A stretch of DNA of 64,000 bases, from assembly GCF_905475465.1 (NCBI RefSeq), contig NC_062247.1, positions 1,674,001 to 1,738,000 on the forward strand, in the 5' to 3' direction. This DNA comes from Pieris napi (lineage: Eukaryota; Arthropoda; Insecta; Lepidoptera; Pieridae). The notes below the pieces were generated by a model that did no database searches, had not been told where the DNA came from, and saw nothing but the letters and a program-made list of their open reading frames with translations. Both the position numbers and the translations under genes were made by a program. Shown piece after piece: positions 22,855 through 35,100 of the stretch. Numbering within the stretch: position 1 is the stretch's first letter; the number at the start of each line of letters is the position of its first letter.

Positions 22855-23040
22855 TGCAGCGCACCAACACTATATATAACCAGCTGCCCACTGAAGTATT
22901 TCCGAACCAATTCAACCCAGGATTCTTCAAGAAAAGAGCGTAACAATTCCTCACTCGCGAGCCCTCTGGTATGGAGAGTGTCCACCTAACATCAGATGAG
23001 CCTCCTGGCCATTTGCCCCCTGCTCTATAAAATAAATTAG
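22855..23040 (+). repeat. Dispersed SINE-like repeat (GAACCAATTCGA family)
   Basis: CTGCCCACTGAAGTATTTCC, CGAGCCCTCTGGTATGGAGA and CATCAGATGAGCCTCCTGGC; same family as 5195. Confidence 0.65.
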
Positions 23041-23540
23041 TAAGCTTCACCATATTTGTACCCTGACCGTAACCAGGCTATAAATCGCGATGTTATCATT
23101 TCCCAGCTCCACCATTCGACCTCAAAGCACTCGACTTACAAGCTTCAAAGATCCTCTAATAAACCTAATGAAGCTTTGTTTATGATAAACTGATGCTTAA
23201 AAAGCACTACCTCTGTCATTTTTATATAGATTGTTTATTGTAATAATAATGATGTTATTAATTCTTTAATATACAGTTATTGGTGGCAACTCGCAGCGAA
23301 TGAGATCCTAAACCTAGGATTAGGGTAGAAAAAGAAGATGTCCATGATGCCATGATCTTCTGTAAGACACGTCATCTATTTGGTTTTAATACCGGCTTCC
23401 TCAGGATGTTTTCCTTCACCGTATGAACACGTGATAAATGTAGAAAAATCCTTGGATCGAGAGACTTATCCAAGTCTTACCTTCCGTATTATTGATGATG
23501 CCCTAAAAATTATGATTTAGTATCCTAATTAACTTAAGCA

Positions 23541-23813
23541 GTTTTGTACTAGTGGCATCTCTCATACCCCTGGTCGTAGGTTCGATCTCCGGTTGTGCAC
23601 CAATGGACTTTCTTGCTATGTGCGCATTTATCATTCGCTCGTACGGCGAAGGAAAACATCGTGAGGAAACCGACATGTGTTACACCCAACAAGTCGACGG
23701 CGTGTCAGGCACTGGAGGCTGATCACCTACTTGCCTATTAGATTGAAAAATGATCATGAAACAGATTTAGAAATTTGAGGTCCTAAAGAGGTGGTAGCGC
23801 CACTGATTTATTA
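23541..23813 (+). repeat. tRNA-derived SINE
   Basis: Plus copy with B-box GGTTCGATCTCCGGTTG, body GTGAGGAAACCGACATG and end GTGGTAGCGCCACTG. A short piece of the same family (CCTCAGGATGTTTTCC) also lies near 23397. Confidence 0.75.
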
Positions 23814-23889
23814 ATTAATTAACTTAATAACTCTAAGAATAGAGATAAGATTTTTTGATTTCATTTAAGCAGAACCATAAACCTGTTTA

Positions 23890-24060
23890 TCTGTAAACTT
23901 TGAGAGCATTGGTTGAGATGGTCTCAAGTCAAGGTGGCCGACCGCGCTTCCAAGCGGAACGCGAGGGCGTTACGCTCCGCCGCCCGCTAGGATAATGACT
24001 CCGCTTCAATCATATCTCACTTGTCTCTTAGCATCTAGCAGGTTCAAAACAAATGCTAGA
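23890..24060. other. GC-rich patch of unknown origin
   Basis: GCGGAACGCGAGGGCGTTAC and flanking sequence are much richer in G+C than the neighbourhood. No frame, tRNA fold or element end was recognised. Confidence 0.25.
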
Positions 24061-24359
24061 ATATGCCCTATCTATTGTTGGAAATTGGCAATATTTTCAA
24101 TAAACGTCGTAGATTTCTTATTAACCAATGTTTAATCACTTATTACAATTTGCATTACACTATTTTATATTCTGATTGGCATAGACAAGGTTAGCGCATA
24201 GTTGACAGATGGTAATAAAAGTGTCCACAGGTACCACCTATGAGTAGATTAAAAATTTATAATCATTCAATGTCTATTTTATTTAATAGAAAAACGCAAC
24301 AAATATACATAAATGGTTGCAGATCTTACAAAAATTTTGTAAAACAAAAAAATTAGCTT

Positions 24360-24495
24360 GGTTTATTGCCAGCTCTTCTCTTCCGTTCTTTGCCCTTGAT
24401 TTGAGAACTGACAGTAAATGTAAAATTAGAAGCATTTTATGTGTATTTCTTAATTGACGTTCATAAGTGTAAATTGTGTTTCCTAAATTAATAAA
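24360..24495 (+). repeat. LINE 3' end (family A)
   Basis: TTATTGCCAGCTCTTCTCTT, GAGAACTGACAGTAAATG and a terminal AATAAATGATAAATTTGAAT. 5' truncated. Confidence 0.6.
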
Positions 24496-24724
24496 TGATA
24501 AATTTGAATCTAAATAACACGAATATACAACAATAGTATTACATATTTTTACAATTTTCATAAAAAAACACACTTTAAAAATCGTATGAACAAGTGAGAA
24601 GTAAAGTTAAGTGAGAGTACAAATACAGACGAACACCAGCTACGATATCATATCAGCGAATTTTCCTATTTAATTAAACAAATATTACAAAATTGCTTCA
24701 AGCACGTCTTAAGAAAAAGTGACA

Positions 24725-24885
24725 AGAACCTAAGATTAGTGGGACATATACAACGTGTAATTGAGTACGCTGAAAATCTCAAAGTTTATTAACATTAAAC
24801 TGAGTTGGGACAATTTTTACTGATAGGGTCCCATCAAAAGAATTGCCAAGGGCCCCAGATGGTATAGTTACGCCACTGAAAACCT
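24725..24885. mobile_element. hAT-like MITE, one end only
   Basis: Complementary to 27133-27280, ending AGTTACGCCACTG. The other end is missing. Confidence 0.6.
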
Positions 24886-25211
24886 GCCTTCAGATATAAC
24901 TAACATAACACAGGTGCCTGAATGTATATATTGCAACCATACAAAAAGTATGTTCTCTATAAAGTGTAGGTATAATTTCAAAATAATCTTTCCACCAAAC
25001 CAGTAGCGGAGGCATCAGACCGTATACCCTGCGGTCGCGCTCTGCTAGCGATGACGTTATGACATTTTCATTGGCCTTACAAATACAATGAATATTGTGA
25101 AATATTTTTCCAAACAACATTAGTTTTGTGTTTATAAAACATTTCACAATACTGTCGAGAGACGCAAAACGACGCAAGGTGTAAAGATATAAAATAAAAA
25201 ATAAACAAATC

Positions 25212-25480
25212 AGCTATAACCTCTTTAGGTCTCGGCCTCAGATTTATGTATCTGTTTCATGATCAATCTAATATAATAGGCAAGTAGGAGATCAGCCTCC
25301 TGTGACACGCCGTCGACTTTTTGGGTCTAAGGCAATCCGTTTCCTCACGATGTTTTCCTTCGCCGTTAGAGTGAAATGGGCACATAGAAAGAAACTCCAT
25401 TAGTGTACAGCAGGGAACAAAGAGGAATCAAAGCTACGAGATAAGAGTCGAACGCTGAAGCCAGTAGACCAACACTACTC
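25212..25480 (-). repeat. tRNA-derived SINE
   Basis: Minus copy with ACACGCCGTCGACTTTTTGG (plus reading) in the body. The tRNA-like head at the right end is degenerate. Confidence 0.7.
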
Positions 25481-25724
25481 TTAAAGACTGTTATAACCGT
25501 TCGAAAGACTAGATTGCAAGAGGATTAAATGGTCGCTTACGAAAACATCATTTACTTGCGTCTTACGTACCCTCAATACTACTTCATGTGAGACTCATAT
25601 ATCACACTGTCTGAATTCACAATAATGCGATAATATGATCATAAAATCTTATTCATAATTTGTTATAAAAAAAAGGTTTGGGTTAGGTTTCATGTTTTCT
25701 TGTTTTGTTTATAAAGTTCCCGCG

Positions 25725-26110
25725 AACTTCGTTTCTCCTCAATGTGATTTTACTTAGCCTACCTTTTTAGAACATACCAACATGGAACATTTTGCTATGC
25801 TACCCCAGAGACTGTTCGGTTTTCCGGAATGAAAACTTTTTAGGTTTTTCTGTTAGTCTTTCTCTATATAAACCTCAGAGTTCAAGTCATAAGTTTTTAA
25901 TTAATAAAAAAAAAATATATGTATCATTAAAAAATAAAAACAAAAATATTGTCTAATAATTAAAAAAAAATGTCGGAGTATGAAAAATAGATGTTGTCCG
26001 ATTCTCAGACAGTAAACCCAATATGCAAACAAAATTTCATGAGAATCGGTCAAGCCGTTTCGGAGGAGTTTAACTACAAACTCCGCGACACGATAATTTT
26101 CTATATTATA
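25725..26110 (+). repeat. Dispersed repeat ending in CACGATAATTTTCTATATTA
   Basis: Long copy of the CCGTTTCGGAGGAGT family, with the start CCGCGAACTTCGTTTCTCC and the segment TTCCGGAATGAAAACTTTTT shared with 17740. No coding frame. Confidence 0.6.
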
Positions 26111-27124
26111 TAACTTTGACGACGCCAACATCGTCCAATTCATAAAATGCGATGGCGGTTGTGACGTGCGTCGAATTGCGGACTCATTGTTGCTTTTAAT
26201 GCAATCCTTCTGAAAACTTCAATCTCGAACTCTCTAGCACTCCAAATCATTAAGAAAGAGAGTAGGAAAAAAATATTATACACAGTAAGAGGATATTTAG
26301 GTAAAATAAAGTGCACTAGCGCTACAGATTCTCTAAGTTGTGGGCAGCGGGTCTCTTCCATTTGACATGTTAACTGTACTTGACAATAATTTCTACATAA
26401 CACAATTTATAATTAAACAATTTTTGCACGATAAGAATATTTTCTGTATCAGCCTTGCGATTCTGTAACTCACTTATCGAACTCTCACAGCGGTTTTCGC
26501 AGCGACGGTTGCGCTCAAATCAGTCGTTATAAGGAGGGAGCTTGTTGTTTATTGTTTATCAGAATGCCAAATCATAAAATGACTGCTTCATGACTGATTT
26601 GAAAGGTAGCATAGGAAAGGTTGACAAGATGTTGTTTCAGATTTTTAGTGAATGTATGGAATGCTAATTTTGAAATGTTAGTGAAAATTTTGTTTTTAAG
26701 AAAGTGGTTAAAGATGAGAGTTGAGCGAAGAAAGTGCGTTTTTTTGGGTTGCTTATAAGTAGGTTTGCGTTGTGTTTGATGTGGTGTTTGTTTGAACAAT
26801 CAGTATCAAAGTGCAGTATTTTTGTGTTCAGTTCAGCCTTTAGCTTTGTTCTCAAGTGCGGGCGTGAACTAGTAATGATCTAAAAATAACATCGTGCGAA
26901 TTACCTCAATGACTCAGATGTATAAAGCACAAAAGACATCTGATATTTCCTGAATCACCTTAATAAATCCTAGATCAGAATTCTTATTTTAGAACTTATG
27001 CAATATAAACATAGTCATTTATAGTCATAGTTAGTCCTGTATACATAATAATGATTTATTTATTTCGTATTCCTACAGCTTACATAATTTATAAACAAGA
27101 AAAAATAATTATACTAAACATATA
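26111..27124. other. Unassigned intergenic DNA
   Basis: No gene or complete element recognised. Frames of 63-87 codons lack domain or splice support. Confidence 0.35.
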
Positions 27125-27132
27125 GTCAAAGA

Positions 27133-27454
27133 CAATGGCGTAACTATACCATCTGGGGCCCGTGGAAAATTCTTTTGGTGGGGCCCTATCAGTAAAAATT
27201 GTCACGTTGTACTCAGTCTAATTTTAATAAACTTTGAGATTTCCAGCGTACTCAATTACACGTTGTATATGTCCCACGAATGGCCATAGACCTCCTCTCT
27301 TAGGCGAAAGGGAATGTTCTGTAGTCCCCACGCTAGCCCAATGCGTATTGGAGAGTTCACATTCATCCATAGAACATAATATCTCTTGGGCAGGGGCCCT
27401 CTTGGGTCGTGGGCCCGTGTATTTTACCAGCCCTGCCACACTATTATGCCACTG
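27133..27454. mobile_element. hAT-like MITE, 322 bp
   Basis: Begins CAATGGCGTAACTATA and ends TATTATGCCACTG, a short imperfect inverted repeat. Flanked by GTCAAAGA (27125-27132) and GTCAAATA (27455-27462), an 8 bp target duplication with one mismatch, as expected for hAT elements. The 88-codon frames on both strands are fortuitous. Confidence 0.7.
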
Positions 27455-27462
27455 GTCAAATA

Positions 27463-28953
27463 CAAACATACTAATGTATACAAAAAGGATCAAATATTAA
27501 AGAAAGGAAATACTCGACAAAAATGATTAGGTAAATACTTTATAACTAATTCGGCTGTGCCCTGTGATAGTTTGAAAGTGAGATCACACAAGCGCCATTA
27601 CAGAATAGTTGTAATTATTAATAATCTATATCTAGGAAATACCAAACTAAATTAAGTTCTTGAAGCGAAAAAGCGATGTATGTTTCACTGTTGTGATAAA
27701 CATTAAATTATTTGTAGTTTTCGAATTCGACTTAGGGTCCTTCAAGAGTTCACTTCTTAAACCGCTGGCAACGCACTTGCGCTGTCAATGTGATTGTCTA
27801 TGAGCGTTTGCACAAAAAAAAGTTAATTTATGGAAACCCAATAATTGTCTGTGACACACCCGTTTGCTTAAATGTGTGTTAATTTAACGAACCAATTTTT
27901 GGACTAAAATTAAGTTTCTCCTGCTATAAATTACTTTATGCTGTCATCTTAATATTGAAGATAATTAACAGGTTGGGCTAATTGTAGCAGTTAATCTACA
28001 TCATAGACAATGTTCCTTAAACTTAATAGAATAAGGAAGTGACAATTGACAAACTTCTTTAGGGCTGACATCAATATTTTTGGCACATTATACATTTGTT
28101 AAAATGAGGAACTAATGAGTTAACAAAAACTTTTTACATAAAATAGTTTTATCCACTATTCCATTATGGAAAAAAGGGTAACAAATAAGTTAAAAATACC
28201 ACATTTATTTTAAAATTATAATTCTTCTAACAATTTGAAAAAAGTATCTATTGAATCCATCTACTGTCTGTGACAATTAATTTTGCGTGTCAGTTTTCTA
28301 TTTGAATCTTATATTTGAGAAATAATAAAAAAAATTGTTAAATTTATTTAATTGTTTGCGAAGAATAAGAAAAGAGGATTTTCTTGCATTATCTTACACT
28401 AAGTATACGATTCAATACTCTTGCAATCAAGTCCGTAGACTAGTTTTTGTTTTACTATTGTGAATATGAAATATTAAAAAATAACCTTAAAACTATTGGG
28501 GAATATCCGATAAATAAATCCTTAAGTATTAAAGTCTGTGTACGTAATGACTATGTCAAAAAATTAATTCAACGTGCATCTCATTTGAAAAAATAAAAAC
28601 AAAAGCCATTATAACAATATATCCGGTCAGTAGTCGGCCCTAGTACACGTTATCATCTTTAATAGTGTCATGTCACAGGTCGCTTAATCTAATGTGGCGC
28701 TGCGCAGTGAGCGGTAAACTGCATTGGTCATTGACAATTGACTGCAAAAAAGTAGGACAAACTAAAAAGTTTTTATTTAATTGTGCTAGTCTGTGCCATG
28801 TAAACAAATGAGTGAAGATTGTTTTTGTGTGAATACCGAATTACAAAGTGTATTGCGTTTAGATATAATCGTAAGAAAATTGGCTTTTAGTTATTTGTTA
28901 TATTTAGTTATAAATCGTTACATTAATTGTTGTAATTACGAAAAAGTTATTGG
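27463..28953. other. 5' flank and leader region of PGGHG
   Basis: A fragment of the GAACCAATTCGA repeat lies near 27735-27785. The rest should hold the PGGHG promoter and 5' UTR. Short upstream ATGs at 28798 and 28809 precede the main start in other frames. No TATA or initiator assignment is safe. Confidence 0.4.
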
Positions 28954-29129
28954 ATGTGGCATTTTTTGGCGCGAAATAGGCCAGTTGCGGCCATGTTGGC
29001 CGTGTTGGTTGCTGCTGCGTTAGTGGTGATATTTTTGGCCACCAAAGGCACAAGTTATAAAGTGGTTGAGAAACTACCAGAAGAAACAAATGACATCAGT
29101 GAGGACCCTACTATATTTTCAACATTTAC
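28954..29129 (+). CDS. PGGHG: PGGHG exon 1
   Basis: Starts MWHFLARNRPVAAMLAVLVA; an in-frame TAA lies at 28933, so ATG 28954 is the first in-frame start. Encodes the putative membrane anchor and a short acidic stem. Donor GTAAGT; phase 2. Confidence 0.85.
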
Positions 29130-32100
29130 GTAAGTATTTAGAGGCACCAATACACGAACTATGATAAGAATATATAAAAAATTAGGTACCCACATACTAA
29201 AATATACAATATATTATAATTGCATGGAACATATATTTCTGCGTAGATTTCGCTTCTCTTAAAGCAACTAGGTGCCTTCTGTGCCGGACGCACGTCAATA
29301 TTATTAATTAAAGGATACCATATTAAATATAATGCTTTATATACAGTATATTAGTATATTAGTAATTATGGTTGACATATACACAAAATAAATAAATAAA
29401 AATTCACGTACAAATACGTAATTTTTTGCTTTACAATGCGGATTAGGTATCAGATAGGCACTTAACAATGCACAATGACATCATTTTCAATTGCCTAAGT
29501 CGCTGATGGTACGGGTGCGTAGGAGAAATACTGTACTGATGAATGCAAGTCGTGTAATTGATCTTTGCGTTGCGAATGAACTAGACACTAGAGCGTTATA
29601 CAAAATTGGGTTTGAGGATCAGATTCAGTCGGAACTTATCGATACAACTCCTGTGTGCCAAAATTATTGGATTCCCGCAAGCTATATACATCAAACTCAA
29701 AATAACTTTATTCGTATAGGAAACCAAGTACACTTATGAACGTTTACAGAAAAGATGTTAAATTGATTCTAAATTTACATTACCAGTTCGCAAGTCAAGG
29801 GTGTGAGCGGGCAAGAAGAACTGGCAAGAAACTCTCCGCCACTGTTTTTAATCGCAAAGTTTGAGTCATACAAATTGTTTGTAAAGCAGAGCAGCAATAC
29901 ATATTTGAACTGGAGCAAAACAATCCCAAGGATTAGGATCATTTAGGTATTCCTCAAATGTACAAAAAGCTTTATTGATTAATTTACTTTTAACGAAAAT
30001 GTTGAATGTATTCAGTGATAATTCTGTAATTTCGCTTGGGAGTTTGTTGTAAAAACTAATGCAATTTCCATATTATGAGTAGTTTATCTTCAGTAGCCCG
30101 GTTGGTCGTACGCTTAGATTAGTTCTGCTTCGAGTATTATACTGGTGAAAGCCACCATTTGTTTTAAAATCGTTTATATTTTTTTGTACATACAACAAGG
30201 CTTCAAGAATATATTGATCAGATAGTTAATTCCTTAAACTTATTTCGTAACGACTTCCTTGAGGAAACACAAAAAATACTTCGAACAGCCCGCTTCTGCA
30301 GCATAAATATGGATTGAACATCTGCAGCAGCACCCCACAGTAGAATACCGTTGGACATAAATATATAAATAGAATCATGGTCAATATTAATATTACATAT
30401 CGAATCGTATAAATTTTAAACAAGCATATATGATATATGATTAATTGGTGATAATAATCTAGTACTCAAGTTGTCTAAGCTGGTAAACCAGCTTAGGTCA
30501 TTAACTTGACTGAATTGTTTCTATGCGAATCGAACCCCTGGGCCTCATGATATAGGCGTGGAAATCTCCATTGTTCTATACGAGAATTTATTCGTATCAT
30601 TATAATAAATTCTTAAAGTATTATGTTTGCGTGAAGTCAACGACCTGTGTGAAGATAGATATAATGAAAATATTTTTAACGACAGTTTTGAGTTTGCATT
30701 TATTTTTAATTTTCCTCGAAGTAAATCCATTAAGTATCTTGATTATCTTTGATGATTTCTTTTTTATGTAATAGGAAAACGGGTAGGAGGCTCATCTGAT
30801 GTTAAATGATACCGCCGCCCATGGACACATTGCTAGAAGACTCGCCGCTCGTTGCCGGCGTTTTAAGAATTGGTACGCTATTTTCTTGAAGGACCCTACG
30901 TCGAATTGGTTCGGAAATGCTTTACTGCAAGTTATGAGGCGCTGGTTGACTACGTTTGAAAGGAATAGAAGGCATTGCCAGGCCTTGGAGACAAGGGCGT
31001 TGTCAGGGGACAATTTTTTTATGATTGTCTCTTTCACTGTTTACATAATATATTAATTGCTTTGCTTTGGTCCATTAGTTTTGTCTAAGTAACTATATGT
31101 AGATTTGCACTTCTTGAGCTCACCTTATCTAAAAAAATCTTCCATTACCTGGAAGAGAACTAAAGCAATAAGGGCAATTTCCCTCATTATTGCAATTGTA
31201 TTTATGTATACAACGAAGTGTTAATAAATAAATATGAAACTTTTATCATTATTACTTGCTTTATATAATTCATACTTCCCCTCCCCCCTGTACCTACTTC
31301 TACTGGTCCTTGAAAATGGGCTGGCGATGCTCCCTGGCACTTGTTTGAAATCGTCTTATGTAAATAATACAACGAATTCGTTTCTTCCAGAGAAGTTTTA
31401 TTTAATAACACTAATATGTTTTGTAAATAAATACACGTGTAGACTCGGATTAAAATATCAATGGCCTTACGTACGCTATTGTGTCAACTAAATAAAGATC
31501 ACCACAGATAAAACTCGTTCCGAATAAAATACATTATCGGAATAAAAATGGCATGTTTTAAGTAATCTAAAACTATAAAAATCGTGTTAATTATGGACAC
31601 TACTAATAATCAAGCGAACAAAGGATATATAATAATTTAATGGTTCATGAATGCTATGTTATGAAAACGCTATGATATGCTTATAAAAAGCTGAAGAGAG
31701 TGCATACGTCTGGTTATACTCTCGGGGAGTAACTCCGACGATTTATTAACGCCTGATGAAAATCTGCCATTGCGTATCTCAAAAACCAATGGTCTGATTT
31801 CTCACAATATTAAAATGCCACATCATCCCTGATAAACATATACGACATGATTTAAAACTGGCGAAAATTGCTGCAAAAATAGGTTGGATAAAGATGAAGG
31901 AGGTTTTCTTTCGGGTTATGAAGATTTGTGCGTGGGAGGAGTCACGGTGTGTGACAGTCGCCTTTGGCGGGGGTAAGGATAGAGCTCAGATGCTACCCGT
32001 CTCCGCCCATCGGCAAGCTGAAGGCATCAGTCAGGTTTTAGTTTAAGTTTGAGTCCCAAATAATCCCTGAGCAAAATGCCGCAGGGATATGCGTAACGTA

Positions 32101-35100
32101 TTTCCTGACGTAAAAAAAATCTCCCGGACCCCGTCCGTATTTTAATATATCGAAGCATATCTTTCTTTATCTATACTGTTATGGAAACTAGATGTAGATG
32201 CTTATAATTGTAACATATACCAAATCTATAAAAATAATTGTGGTGACTGGTCGGACTTGAATTCGTCATGTGGAACATGGTGTAATGGTTGCAGCTCCTT
32301 ACAATCTGTAAAACAAAAACTTGGCGATTGAAAAGAGTGGCGGAGAGTTTATTGCCAGTTCTTCTCTTCCGTTCTACGCCCTTGATGTGAGAACTGGCAG
32401 TAAATGAAAAATTAGAAGCATTCCATACGTATTTCTTTATTGACGTTCATAAGTGTACATTGTGTTACCTAAATGAATAAATGATTTTGAATTTGAATAA
32501 TATCCAGCCGTCCAAAACCAGAACAAACTTGATAACTTATAAAATTAAAGATTATTAAAAATTATACTTATTTCTTTTTATAATGTTACAGAGTAAACAT
32601 TGTTATATTAACGTTACAAACTAGAAAATAATTCATGTACATTTCCAGCCAGAAATCGACTAGATTATACAGTAGTTTTAACACGTATTAATTTTTATCT
32701 GTGGTCAAATAAATATATTTTTTTCAAGCTTACCGTCAGATGACCACTTCATGCCATCGATTGGTAACGGCCACATCGCCACCAACATCTTCAGCGACAC
32801 AGTCTACATGAATGGACTTTACAATGGAAGAAAAGGGGAAAGTCGTCGCGCAAGGATCCCCTCTTGGGCCAATATAAGACTGAACTCAACTCTAACAAAT
32901 AACCCGTATAGCCCTGTGTATAGCTTGAATACAAAACATGGTGTCTTTACTGTAACTGTGGATAGAGAGAGATCTATTGTCACTCAGAGGATCTTTGCTC
33001 ACAAGTACTATACTAGAGCTATTGTTAATCAAATACACGTGGAGCCAAAGAGACGTATTGGTAAGTTTATATCACGTATTAATAACAAATTATTAAAAGC
33101 ACTTTTTTAATTATCGGTAGTTATTAAATAAGTGTAACTAAACCTACATATAATTATAATTTGTGTTTTTTCAATCATGACCCTCTATTCAGTTTTTCAT
33201 AAAAAAAAAATGTGCGTGTACTAGTGTACACACGTTAGAAGTGAAACTTCTTTATGACCTTATAACTTATTTTTCGAAAAATTATCTATATGCAACTTTA
33301 CAGAAATTGGTTAAATAAAGTTAAATTAGATAAAGTTTAACAAAAGGCTTTTATTATCATAGACATGAATATAAATACAATTATTTAGACATAGACATAG
33401 ACATGTCTATGTCTATTTCATTTTACCTTATTACCACTAAGATTATTACAGAATTTCATAAATTGTAACAGAATTTTTAGTATCATTGTTATAGTTATTA
33501 TAAATTTTTGTTATTAATGGTTTAGAATCTCTTCGAATCAACCGTGGTAGGGACAAGAAAAAGACGCACGTAACGGTCAAATGTGACGCGTAACCGAAAC
33601 ATGTGACGCGTAACCGAAAAATGTTACACTAAATTTTTATCCAACCCCGATAAAGAAGTTTCACTTCAAATATTGTTACTATTCTATTACGTCCACTATT
33701 TGACATTACGTAAATCTAAATTTTTAGAATACCTTTATTCTTAACATAGCAAAGTAACACGAACTAGTCTCTGCTACATTTATTTTATCAGGTGCAATAA
33801 TTTTGTTGCGATGTTCTTTTTATATTTGCTTTTGTACACCGCTTATTAACGTAAATACAAATATCAAGCCGTTTTAATTTAGAAGACACGTATTGTTATA
33901 AATAGATCGGACTTGAATTTGACACAGGCTTACATAAAATCCCTTATGATGTTCTTTTATTGAGTCCTTGTATATCAATAATAAAATCATCCAGTAGGTG
34001 TGTGTTATTGACTTTAGATTGCTGCGATTATTTCATTGATTATGCCTTAAATGTAGCTAAGTTGAGAGACGTTGTCTAATTTTGGGCTTAAAACATCTCC
34101 ATGTTCATATCGTACAAGCGAATGTAAGCCGCTAGTTAAACGGCGCTGTTTAGTAACGCGCTAGGCTGTTGATTGGACGGCTAATTAAGATATAACATAT
34201 ATAACATATATATATAGTTATATCAATCCGTCAATTGTTGATCATGCGTGCTATATCGCGAGCACTTTGTTGATCCGAAAACCTATGTTGATCCGGGTGG
34301 TTTTTGTTGATCCAATATAATATTTTTCATACAAATGTGGTTCCGACCGGATCAACGATTTACGCCGTTGAAGTTTAGGAAACGCAACCGAAATGTTGAT
34401 CCAATATACAAATCCACTCCGATAGTTGTTGATCCGATTCAAATGGGCCAATCAGAAGTCAGCAAGTCCTCCTACTGGACTTACCTAAGGTATTTGGATG
34501 GTTTAATTTCTATAATTTATTGCAAGACCACCTAATCAGTAACTTTTCTTTATTTATTTGTTTTTATGTTTATAGGTATGATATATATTTATGGTAAGGA
34601 AATTTATGACGACACGCGCTTGTCGCTTACCCGATGTTAAGCTTCGTGGCTAGCTTCATGCATGCCAGCAGCTTTATGTCATACAGAGTAGGTATGTGAT
34701 ATTGTATTGCACTCAGTAACCCTGAGATATAAGATCTAGAGTCTCGAAGCCCTGTTATTACTTCGCAAATAATGCCCTTCATCCCGGGACACCGTAGCGT
34801 TGTTTAGCTACCGCTTGGCCGTTGATTAACTGACAAAGGTCTGGCCTTTCCTCAGACTGGCCTTTCCTCAGACTGGCCTTCGCAACAGTCCTACCAATAC
34901 TCGATATAGTCTTATATAACTTGACGTATCACACAGAATCTTCATTAAAATATATTTACTTTTTTTATAAATATTGTTAACATACGTGTTACGTTGCATC
35001 CAAGTCCTATTTTGAAGAATAGGTTCTTTATTTAAAACTTCCATACATTTGTTTTTGCCTGGATTTATCTTTTTATTTATGATTTGAAATTGATTGGAAA

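Noticed and set aside
24283..26403. Several 80-96 codon minus-strand frames
   Set aside because: Fall largely in LINE 3' ends, SINEs or A/T-rich DNA; no motif, signal peptide or splice continuity.
33385..33420. Short-spaced direct repeats as a CRISPR-like array
   Set aside because: It is an (ATAGAC)n microsatellite palindrome; no spacers, and the genome is eukaryotic.
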